Positions 25,305 through 35,353 of a stretch of DNA of 64,000 nt are shown one piece after another. Source of the stretch: Ziziphus jujuba (lineage: Eukaryota > Streptophyta > Magnoliopsida > Rosales > Rhamnaceae); contig NC_083387.1 of NCBI RefSeq assembly GCF_031755915.1, forward strand, positions 4,802,501 through 4,866,500, given 5' to 3'. The position numbers and the translations under genes are program-made. Positions within the stretch are counted from its first letter, which is position 1, and each line of letters begins with the position of its first letter. The notes below the pieces were generated by a model. That model made no database searches. It saw only the letters and a program-made list of their open reading frames with translations, and was not told where the DNA came from.

Positions 25305-26917
25305 TCAGTTTGCACGCTCCCTGATCACTTCAAGGTCCATCTCTGTGGGATCCGTAGCCTGTATCTCATAGTGAATACCATCCAGCTCCCTTCTAAACCT
25401 GTCTTTAGATGTGGCATAGAGCACCTTGGCACGAATTCGTGCGGTTGATGGGGCCCTGGATTTTAATTAAGAAATGTTAAACAACATGCTAATACTGTGA
25501 TGGACAATGTAAAAATAAGAGCAAGCAGACAGAGAACAAAAAGTTTAAGATCAACAAACTTTCAATACTTTTCCACCGTATAAGTGACATGACAAATGAA
25601 AATAACGATGTTTCATCTTGTTCATGCTGGATGTAGCTAACACAGTACAACTATTGCACACAGTACTTCCTGAAACAAGCTGCACTTGTGTGTACATTGT
25701 AAACGAATGGTATAAAGAAAAGACAGTGACAGCATTGCACCAACAGAACAAGCAGGTTTACTATTATTACAAGATCTGCCTAAAGGAAAACATGAAAACA
25801 TGTGCAAGTGTTTGCACACAATGCAAAAAATAAGTGCGGGAACATGCCAACGTTGGGTTAACAAAAAGCAGGTAAGCAACATGATGAATGACAGATGCAT
25901 GTGGTAATGATTTAGGGCCACAAGGATTACAATACTTTCTATCATAATGAACAAGTTATGGGGGAATGAGCTCCTCATTGCTAAGCAATACAGGCAATAA
26001 ACTAACCACGCAATGAAGAATATTTTGCTCTTTTGGCAGTTCTCAGAGGTCACAAAATCAAAGTCATAAACGGCATATCGGCAATCATTCTCAGGTAAAG
26101 CTGCCGTGAAAACATCATAGCTCTCAGGTCGACCACCAGTCTTTTCAACCACAACCTCCTTTTTCTTCTCATCAACCTTAAAAATCACATAGCGGTGAAC
26201 CTTCTTCCTCTGCAGTTCCATAAAAGCATTTTTGCATTGATCGGAAACCCCCATGCCAGAAGAAGCATTTGGCTGGAAAAAAAAATGCAGTTATTTGAAT
26301 ATTCACTTATGTCTACAGACTTTAAAATGAAAGCTAAATAATCCTTTTTAGTAATGCAAGATAAAATCAAGAAGCTAATCCACAACTTGAATGTCTGTTT
26401 CACAGATGATAGCTTTCAAATGTTCCTCATCTTTGGAACAGAAATGGGCAGCATGTTTTGATATTACTGGTATTATCTATTGGTAGCATTTCATTTTATT
26501 TTTTTCTCAGCATCAGCACTTCAATTATAAAAGAACTCCTTTTAGCTGCTTAGAGAATCTGAAAATTTCATCACATGGGAGAACTTATAGGACCAAGACA
26601 ACAAAACCCATCAAGACAATCGGCCTAATACTTCAATTTAGCTTATTAAAAAGTAGAAATACATACATTTAAGGGGAAGCAAAAAAACGGAAAAGAGAAC
26701 AAAAGAGTGTTTCTTTTAGTTTTTTTTCCTAAGCTTTCCAAGAAAACAAACAGATATGGACTTAATATTGAATCCAAATCTTCCAGATTGGATAAATCTA
26801 TATCTACAGCAGCAGACATCCCTAAAAAACAGAAAGCAAAGCCTGAATCTTTTCATATAAAACCATGAACATCTTAACAAAATAAAAGTGATCAAAGACT
26901 TTTTTTTTTTTTTTTCA

Positions 26918-26956
<39 letters not shown>

Positions 26957-27144
26957 ATGACATCTCAATAAAAGTTACACTACAAGCAACGAACTTCAGA
27001 CACAGAGATAATCCTAAACTACCAAATACTCATAGAACAGAAAAATAAAAAAGGAAAATTAAATAAAAGAAGCAGCAAATAAAATAAATCAACTGAAAGA
27101 GAAATAAAGAAGAGAAATACCCGACTAAATCCTCTGAAAGACAT
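25305..27144 (-). CDS. ADF6: actin-depolymerizing factor 6 (ADF/cofilin)
   Basis: Three coding exons on the minus strand, 27144-27121, 26272-26007 and 25455-25305, join in frame to 146 residues, the usual ADF length. The protein binds G- and F-actin and severs or depolymerises filaments in the cytoplasm. The start [19 protein letters not shown] matches the distinctive N-terminus of Arabidopsis ADF6, with Ser residues near the start where ADFs are regulated by phosphorylation. Typical blocks follow: [46 protein letters not shown], then the actin-binding region with [20 protein letters not shown] and the end [15 protein letters not shown]. The tiny first exon and long first intron (848 bp, with a (TC)n array) are typical of plant ADF genes. 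It is head to head with EAF6. The call is firm. Confidence 0.96.
26921..26954. repeat. (TC)n microsatellite in ADF6 intron 1
   Basis: About 17 TC units lie next to a T-run inside the first intron of ADF6. On the coding strand this is a (GA)n array. Confidence 0.9.
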
Positions 27145-28456
27145 GGCAGCCAAAGAAATGTCTAAAAGCAAGAATAGGAGGAGAAAAAAAAAAAAAATTT
27201 AAGAATGAAAGAGCAGAGTACAAGGCTATATGGTTGGTGGTGGGTGAGTACTTGGGCTAAAATGGCAAAATATGGACAACAAAGACACGCAAAAAGAAAG
27301 AGAAATTGGACAACCACTACAAAACAAATAATATGAGATGAGATTACAATATTCTCTTTGCTTTTTCTTTTACTTGGTGAGAAAAATGAAAAAAAAGGTA
27401 GAAGATTCGGAAATGTAAGGAGAGGAACGTTTCCTACTATGTGTTATATTAACCCCAGAAAGAGACGTGGTCTAGTGAGTAACGCATCAACTGGGTGCAA
27501 AGGTATGGTATGGGGTGGGGTGCTTCTTACTTTTTCCTTTGTACCCTTTGCCATTGCCAAGTGTACATATGCATGCAGAGAAGAATAGAGTAAATCCCCA
27601 ATTTTGTAAATAGTTAAAAATAAATGGGGTGAAAACAAAATAAATAGAAATTGAAGGTGAAGAAAAGAAAATGAAATGGAATTGCAAAATAAGAGATTCA
27701 AGAAAACAGTCGGCATAGATTTTATACGCACAAAAGACGAGGCTGGGTGGGGGTGCGTTGCATCAACGCGGTGCATGCTTTTTAAGTGAACCCAGCGTAC
27801 TTTTTTTGTTTTTTTTGTGTTTTTTGACGCGATAGCCGACGTTGACTCGGAAATTCTTTTATTTTTTATTTTTGTTTTATATTGCAAATCTAATCTGCAC
27901 GTGTAAGTGCGCATTCGACCCCCACGGCGCATTTTAGTGTTTTTTTTCTTACTCGTTTTTTAACCATCCCTCCCCCGGCTGGCTCCCAAATGAATCTGCA
28001 CCGTCAAATTCATTCTGGTGCTACATCGACGCTGAGTTGATCCATGGGTAGTAAATACCACATGGATTGGTCCCACTCCTCCCAAACGTCATCACCTTGC
28101 CGCGTCACCGACTTTTTATTTTATTTTATTATTTGTTGAAAACGGCGTCGTATTTGATGTCGTTATCGGTGAGGCCTGCATAAAGGCCCAATAACTTCGG
28201 GCCTTGATTCAAAGATGGGCAAGGTATTGTGAGATGCCGATTGGAGCAATATGATTAGAGATGCTATGTGAAAGTAGGTAGAAACTACCGCAGGGTAACA
28301 TATCCCTTGTTTACCTCCAAAACATGGGAAATAAATTGGAACAGAAGGGTGCGTCGAGTGCCCTAATTTTTCACGGAATTTAGGGCGGGATTAGGGTTTC
28401 GTTTGTAAATTTGATCAATTGGTTGCTACTCGGTTGTCAATTCTCTCATAGGGAAG
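27145..28456. promoter_or_regulatory. shared divergent promoter region of ADF6 and EAF6
   Basis: The two start codons are 1312 bp apart and face away from each other, so both promoters must lie here. The right half (27700-28456) is clearly less AT-rich than other spacers and contains CG-containing words and a telo-box near EAF6. The two ORFs inside (27358-27588 and 27444-27932) overlap each other and show no family motif. Confidence 0.55.
28391..28399 (+). promoter_or_regulatory. telo-box in the EAF6 5' region
   Basis: TTAGGGTTT (AAACCCTAA on the other strand) lies about 60 bp before the EAF6 ATG. Telo-boxes are common in the 5' regions of plant housekeeping genes. Confidence 0.5.
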
Positions 28457-31400
28457 ATGGATTCAGAAGGTAGCCGTTAGAAAAACGCTCTTTTTTCTTT
28501 TTGTTTTAAAAAAAAGATGGTAAGTAAATTTCCAAAAAGATTTCAGTTTGAATTTTTTCGATTTTGTTGGGCAGCGCAAAAATCCTCGTTGAATCCCTCT
28601 GCAATGCTCGCTTCTCTTCTCGGTAGGAGGACCAAGCTTCAAGAAGAGCTTCGAAACATTGAAAGACAGGTTTTCTTTTCTTTTCTTTTTTTTTTTTGTG
28701 CTTTTTTAAAATTATTTTCCCGTGGCTGAATTATGCAACACACTGTTCGGCCATTATTATGTTGTGCTGCTTCTTTCTCATTCTGTGCCTTTTCTGTGTT
28801 TGGCTTTTTTGGATAAGAGTAGTTGGTTAGAACCAATGAGCAATTTTTATAGTGAATTTGCACCTTGCCCCAATAGTTTGACCTAAAAAAGGAACTTTGC
28901 CTTGGGAGTTTATCTGGTGATTAACTAGTTCAGTTATCTGAGTGACCCTTCTATTTTATTTACCTGCCATTGCATTCCATGTTCAAAATAACCTTTTTTT
29001 TTTTTTTTGGGGGGGGGGTCCCTTTCTAAAGTGTTAAATCATCTAGTATGAGTATCCTCTGCTTAGTGTCAACAATAAGATGAGCTAAATCCTAATATTA
29101 TGGTCTTTATGTGATGCTGGCTAAGACTACTTGTGATCAGCTGCATAAACCTGTCACTTTTTTAATGTTGAAAGGGCTGGAGCTTAATGGTTACTTTTAA
29201 ATGCAGGTCTATGATATGGAGACTAGTTATTTACAGGATCCCAGCCAATGTGGCAATGTATTAAAAGGTTTTGAAGGATTCCTATCTTCATCTAAGAGCA
29301 CTGCCCTGTATGGAAGTGGCTAAGATATACCTCACCTTCATTTACTTATTTATTTATTTTTATGTTTCATACTCGCAATATCATCCTCCATATATATATA
29401 TATATATTTTAATCATTAAAAGTTCTATTACTTATTAACTGTGATTTATCAATGGAAATGTAAATTATGTTTGTTCTCCATAAAATTCTTCCCTCTAAAT
29501 TATAATTTGTTCGGTTAGAAGCTAAGTACAAAAAATTCAAGATGCAGCCTATTAGAAGGATGGCTAATTTTAGGCAGATAGATACCTTTATCTTGTAGGC
29601 AAATAAACAATTTCATGAATTAATGAATCCATCATTTATAATATCTTAATAGCGCATAAAAGTATTTTGCTGCCATATGTATGCTTATGCACCAAATTTT
29701 AAAGTTTGGATGATTTATAAGGATCATTTTGTATATCTCAATGAAATGGAAATTCTTCAAATCCTGTGACTGCAGCTTGAAGAGATCTAGGAAATTTCAG
29801 CCTGAAGATAGGCTCTTCTCATTATCATCAGTCACATCGCCGGCAGTATGTATATGAAACCTTAAATTTTTAGTTAAAGTGATTTTTCCTTTGTTATTCT
29901 TTTTTGTAGTTAATGTCTTTCTGAAGTTTGTTACAGTTTTCGTTTATACAAGTGTAAAATGAATTGTTATTCCTTGCACAAAAGCAGTGCCTGTATGACA
30001 ACTGACAAGTTTGCACTTTTACTGTTTTCGTTTATACAAGTGTAAAATGAATTGTTACCCCTTGCACAAAAGCAGTGCCTGTATGACAACTGCCAAGTTA
30101 GCACTTTTATATATGTGTTATGTTAGATTTAAGCTATATGCTGTGATGAACATCATTTACTTGCATATTTCATGTGAATCATATTTACCATTGCATATGC
30201 AGGTTGATAATTAATAGAGTAGAATATATGTACATTCGGAGTCATCATTCTTAATAATCGAGCTGAGCTGTGGGAAGGGCTTATGTATGCTATGGGGTTT
30301 TTCCATTTATGATAGAAGTTAGAAAAGGAACTTCTTGGTTTTCTGTTTCATAGGATGAAAGATAATGCCATCTATTACTATGTCCTTATCATATAAAAAG
30401 CTTCTATAATTCCTAGTGAAACCAGGGACTGAAAGGTCATGAGAGATAGCAAAACAATGCAAATAGATGTAGATGTGCCTTTGGTGCATGCTTCTATCTA
30501 TTAGGTAGTTAGACATGCTCCTTGGGGAACTTACCGCATGCAAATAACAGTCTTTTGACAGCATTCAGTATATTGGAGTCTTTGTTGACTGATAATCCTT
30601 ATATCTTCTTTCATTGCTCTCTTAGTAGTCCTCAGTGAGTATAGGATCTTACTGGAAGCAATTTTGGTTGAGAACCTTGTTGCAGTTCCATAAAGTAAGA
30701 CATTCACTTGATGCTTAATTGCTTTTTCACTAGGGCCAGATCCAATACCCCTCTGAGGGATGTGTTCCATTTGATGTGGGACTGCCAGATTTACAGAGTA
30801 ACCAATTATATGTGGGAAAATTATGTCTAGGAAGCTCTGCATTTTTGGGTCTTCCATTTAATATTACCCTGTCTCCCTTTATATTATTTTCTATGTCATA
30901 TTTTTGGTCTTCGTAGTGTTTTTAAATGCTGAGGTACCCATGTATAGATAGATGTCTTCTAGTCTGACTTATGACGCAAGGATCTTCTTAAATGCTTAAC
31001 TGCTAATTTCCCTGTTGCTTTCCATTTATCTGTCCCATAATTTGTCAATACCATATTGTGGTGTTTGTTGATACCATGTTGTGGTGTTTTTCCGCAAGAT
31101 GTTTCTATTTCTAACAGGTGTTCAAATTTTTTCCGTTTTGTTAGGCTGAAGAACTTGCAGCTGGACGAGATGGTGAGCCTGTTTAAGCAAATATAGAGAC
31201 AACTTTACCCCACCTAAATTTTTATGTTTACTCCATTTATGTCTGTCGTAGATGGAAGATCAGACTACGGTCCTGGCCGGTCCAAGGGGGGAAGTATATA
31301 TGCAAATGGGCAGTAAGTACCTCTCTCTTATTTTTATCATGTTACAAACCTTACTCAAGTATGATTAGAAGCATTGTTCTGGACAAATGCCATGTCTGCA

Positions 31401-31533
31401 AATGTTATGAGAATCCTATGTTTTCAGAGGAAAGCCCAAGAAGGGAAGACCTACACCTAGAGATGCGAAGAGAATCAGGCCTTCAAGCGAGCAAGATTTT
31501 GACTATGACGATGATCCTGAGTTGACATTGTAA
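28457..31533 (+). CDS. EAF6: EAF6/MEAF6-type subunit of NuA4 histone acetyltransferase
   Basis: Seven coding exons, 28457-28469, 28575-28669, 29207-29307, 29776-29845, 31145-31172, 31252-31312 and 31428-31533, join in frame to 157 residues. The conserved region (about 14-60) has AMLASLLGRRTKLQEELRNI followed by YDMETSYLQDP and GNVLKGFEGFLSS. This is the Eaf6/MEAF6 signature, a short coiled coil plus a linker that docks into NuA4-type MYST acetyltransferase complexes in the nucleus. The second half is charged and Gly/Lys-rich (KPKKGRPTPRDAKRIRPSS), ending in an acidic FDYDDDPEL. The first exon is only 13 bases, with a 105-bp intron after it. Intron 4 is about 1.3 kb and holds an 88-bp tandem duplication. 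Family assignment is firm; exon borders were set by frame and splice sites. Confidence 0.92.
29935..30110. repeat. 88-bp tandem duplication in EAF6 intron 4
   Basis: Two adjacent copies (about 29935-30022 and 30023-30110) share CGTTTATACAAGTGTAAAAT and GCACAAAAGCAGTGCCTGTA. Only a few mismatches separate them. Confidence 0.9.
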
Positions 31534-32240
31534 ATGAAGAAATATGGATAAAGTTGCTCATGTCAGTTTCCAGTGGTTTTTCCAAATTTTGTTAGTGCCT
31601 TGGTTCACATTTCACAGGCCAGCAAAGTGCCGCCTTCACTGATTGTAGCTATTTAATGTAATTCGAGGTTACAATTACCTCTGATATATTTATTGTACAA
31701 AAAAAAAAAAAAAAAAAAATCTGTATGGAATTTTCAAAGAACACCATGCCAACCATGTATAACTCATTTCATTATTTTCTAGTATACCAGGACATTGTAT
31801 GTGCTCATAATTTGAGGTCTCCAAACCATCAAAGTCAATATAATTTTAATGATTACTGCCAATAAAACATAATAATAATTTGCTTTTTTGCTAAGAAACA
31901 TAATAATAATTTTAATGCTAAAATTTGTCGGATTATGCAATTTGGACTTAGCAGAGAGTGTAAACATATATATGCGCCCTGAACTGAAAAACCCAAGAGG
32001 AATCTATCTCTAGATTCTGGAATCACTTCTCTTTCTCTTTTTTCTTTCAATAAAGAAGCAGAAAAAAAAAAAAAAATGTATACGAGAGACAGACGACGCG
32101 TCGTCCTACGTTATTCAGCAAAATGCTAAAGCCCATTGGCTTTGGAGAGAAAAACAAACGACGGCCTCAACTGGTTATGCATTAGCATAACATTTGAGTA
32201 CTCAGTCACAGAATTCTTGTCTCCCCAGCTTCCGGTTTCC
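31534..32240. other. spacer between EAF6 and RUS2
   Basis: It contains the EAF6 3' UTR, a poly(A) tract near 31700-31720, and the RUS2 promoter and leader start. No separate gene was seen. Confidence 0.5.
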
Positions 32241-32258
32241 ATGGCCGTCCGACTTTGA
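32241..32258 (+). promoter_or_regulatory. upstream ORF in the RUS2 leader
   Basis: ATGGCCGTCCGACTTTGA encodes MAVRL and a stop, 55 bases before the proposed RUS2 start at 32313. The ATG has G at +4 (ATGG), a fair context. If the transcript starts further upstream, ribosomes would meet this uORF first. Confidence 0.4.
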
Positions 32259-32312
32259 CGCCAAAATCCTTATCCCCTTTTTACTTGAAAACCCTTTACT
32301 CCGTCGTCTCTG

Positions 32313-35300
32313 ATGAATTTGCTGGTACGTATTTCGTGCGGGGGCATATTGGTCTCTTTTTCTTCTGCTTTTTGACATTTTCATTGTTCCATTACTTTTT
32401 TTAGCTGCGTATTTTCTGTGAAATAGAAGAAGATAACGATGCAGAAGAAGGAACCGGATGAGCCGCCTGAGGTTCCCGTTTACTGGATTGAAATCTCTGA
32501 TTCGGTCTCAAAGCGCTACCAGTTTGAACCCGATGGACACCTCTCCGTAAGTCCTTTGTTCTTCCACCACCTCTTTCTTTATTTATCACAGTATGAGTGT
32601 GTGTGAGTATATACATATACATGCAGTTATGGCTTCTGGGTTAGTTGTAGTTTCAGGACCAAGTTCCATAAATGGCGTCGGGAGAAGTTTGGAAGGTTTT
32701 GTATGTATTGAAAATGCGCAGACTAAAATCACAGCCTTGCCTTAAACCCTTTTGAAGGTTTTGAGGAAGCTGGTGAAATGGGAATGTTCAGCGATTAGGT
32801 TGCTATTAGGGGGTCCGGTGATGGATGGGATAGTGAATTTTTACATGGATTAGGATTGGGAAAGGGCATATAAACAAAGCTCCTTTGATGGGTTTGACCC
32901 AGGAAATCAAGGGGTGTGTTATGAGGTAAAGTTGCCTTGGCTTATGGTTCTCAAATTGTTATCCTGTGTCACCCGGCTTTTGGTAAATTTACACAGCTTT
33001 CCACAAGGTGCACTCCTATTGGGATGGTAAAATTTGTTGATGATATTAAAAATGGTTACTTGTCCATTGTGCTATTGGTCACTGTTTCAGTTGGTCTTAT
33101 AAATGTTGTTTGTTTGTGTACCGTTGAGTTTAAGACATTATTTTCACAAACGGATTTTAACCGTTGTGACTACTTCTGCAGGTGACCGTAGTTAATGACT
33201 CAAGACCTGCTGTTCAAAAAGTGGCTGATTCTTTCCTGAATAAATTTTTTCCTTCAGGATACCCATATAGGTGACTTATTGTTTGATTCTTGTTAGAACT
33301 ACAACTAGCATCGCAGTAGATGTGCTCATTACTCCTTCCAACGTTTTATATCATGTAGTGTGAACGAGGGGTATCTTAGATACACACAGTTTCGTGCACT
33401 GCAACACTTCACAAGTGCAGCCCTCTCAGTGCTATCAACTCAGGTCTTGTCCTGATACCTACAAAGCATCTAGTAGTAAATTGGGAACAACTCTTGAAAT
33501 TTTTAACAACAAAACATATGGTTGTTAGAATTTACAGAGAAAAGAGATAGACTTGTTTATATGAATTGCAAATATAGTTACCCTTTCAAGGCATGAAAAT
33601 ATGAATTTTTGTATTTGTCTGTTTACTTTACTTTGTGTATTAGTTAGAATAAAAATTGCAATTTGACCAGTTAAATTCTTAGTTGATTTTTGTTTCTCCA
33701 AAATATGCATTTGTATGACAACTGTAGTGTTGGGGTCTGCATCCATGTTTACTACTTTGCAGTCGCTGCTGTTTGCTGCAGGCTTGCGACCCACCCCTGC
33801 ACAATCAACCGTTGTTAGTTGGGTAAGTTCCAATTTGTTTAGATGAGTATCAAATATCTACTCACAATCCCTGATTACATTCTTTTTCAAATTCTACAAA
33901 GTCTGTCTTTTGACATGCAGATACTAAAGGATGGCATGCAGCATGTGGGAAAGCTTGTATGTAGTAATTTGGGTGCAAGAATGGATTCAGAGCCTAAGTG
34001 CTGGAGAATTCTGGGTTTGCATCTTTACTCTGGAGCTCATTTTTATACTCTATGTTTGGTGTTCTCTACAGTTGCATATTTAGTTTTGCAGGTCAATGAT
34101 TAACCAATTTTGGATAGCTTACTGAGTTATAATTTTGTCTTGCAGCTGATATACTCTATGACTTGGGCACGGGCTTGGAAGTTCTTTCTCCCTTATGCCC
34201 GCATCTTTTTCTAGAAATGGCTGGCCTAGGAAATTTTGCAAAGGTAGATATCTATGTGCATACCAAGATATATGCATTTTGACATGTGCACAACCATATA
34301 GTGACCCTCTGACATAACACCCCCCTGTTTGTTATTAAATTTAGATTCTCCTTTGTTGAGGTTATCTACCTTTTGAGTAACAGGGTATGGCAGTTGTTGC
34401 AGCAAGAGCAACTAGATTACCAATATATTCTTCTTTTGCCAAAGAAGGCAATCTCAGCGACCTTTTTGCAAAAGGGGAGGCTATCTCAACTCTTTTCAAT
34501 GTTGTTGGAATGGGAGTAGGAATTCAGTTAGCATCCACTATATGTTCAACAACGCAAGGCAAGGTATAGATTCTATATCAGCACCTGACTCCATAATTTA
34601 TTTATTTTTATGGTCTTATATAATATGCATTGGTATTTTATATTTTTGGTGGTTTGAATTTCCATCATTCTGCCAAAAGAAGAAAGAAAGAACTAATCTT
34701 TAGTATCTCTTTGCAGCTGATTGTTGGGCCTTTTCTTTCTGTCATACATGTATATAGTGTCGTTGAAGAAATGCGAGCAACCCCTATCAACACATTGAAC
34801 CCACAGAGAACTGCGATGATTGTGGCTGATTTTCTCAAGGTTTGTTATGGGTTCTCTCTCTCTCTCTCTCTCTCTCTCACATATATTTAATTTATCATTT
34901 GATTGGCATCCAATCCAGGCAGGAAAATTTTCAGGCCCTGCTGACCTCAGGTACCGAGAAGATCTCCTATTTCCAGGGCGACTCATAAAAGATGCTGGAA
35001 ATGTAAAAGTTGGAAGGTCTTTACATAAGGTTATTAAGCCTTCAAAACTTGATGAACTAAAACAAATATTCCATGATGAGAAGTTTCTCTTAAGTCCCGG
35101 ACATAAATGGATTGACATGGTACTGGAGCACAATGCTAGTGGCGAAGATGCATTAAGAGGGTGGCTGGTCGCTGCTTATGCTGCAGAACTGGAAAGGTCT
35201 AATCACGAGCACAGTGCTTCTGTATTGGAAGCAGCTTATGAGAAGATGAATGATGTATTCACTCCATTCATATCTGAACTGCAGGCCAAAGGGTGGCATA

Positions 35301-35353
35301 CTGATCGTTTTCTTGATGGAGGAAGTCGTTTTGCAATGGCACTAAGCATATAG
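32313..35353 (+). CDS. RUS2: root UVB sensitive 2 protein (RUS family, DUF647)
   Basis: Ten coding exons: 32313-32324, 32427-32546, 33182-33270, 33359-33443, 33763-33822, 33921-34014, 34146-34243, 34384-34563, 34717-34839 and 34919-35353. They join in frame to 431 residues, close to the 433 or so of Arabidopsis RUS2/WXR1. RUS2 works with RUS1 in UV-B responses, auxin transport and early root growth, probably at plastids. Diagnostic blocks include PSGYPYSVNEGYLRYTQFRA, STQSLLFAAGLRPTPAQSTV, ILKDGMQHVGKLVCSNLGAR and INTLNPQRTAMIVADFLK. The hydrophobic DUF647 core covers most of the protein. I chose the ATG at 32313 because a 12-base exon (MNLL) spliced to 32427 gives MNLLKKITMQKKEPDEPPEV, like other RUS2 proteins. 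The fallback start is the in-frame ATG at 32439 (423 residues). Family is certain; the first exon is inferred. Confidence 0.93.
34854..34878. repeat. (CT)n microsatellite in a RUS2 intron
   Basis: About 12 CT units lie in the short intron between the last two RUS2 exons, just after its donor site (34840). Confidence 0.85.

Noticed and set aside
25637..26254. 205-codon minus ORF as a complete protein
   Set aside because: Its start is ADF6 exon 2; the rest is read-through into the intron after the donor at 26006.
27444..27932. 162-codon minus ORF between ADF6 and EAF6
   Set aside because: It overlaps other ORFs, is rich in Lys/Thr/Ser/Phe low complexity, shows no family motif and lies in the divergent promoter region.
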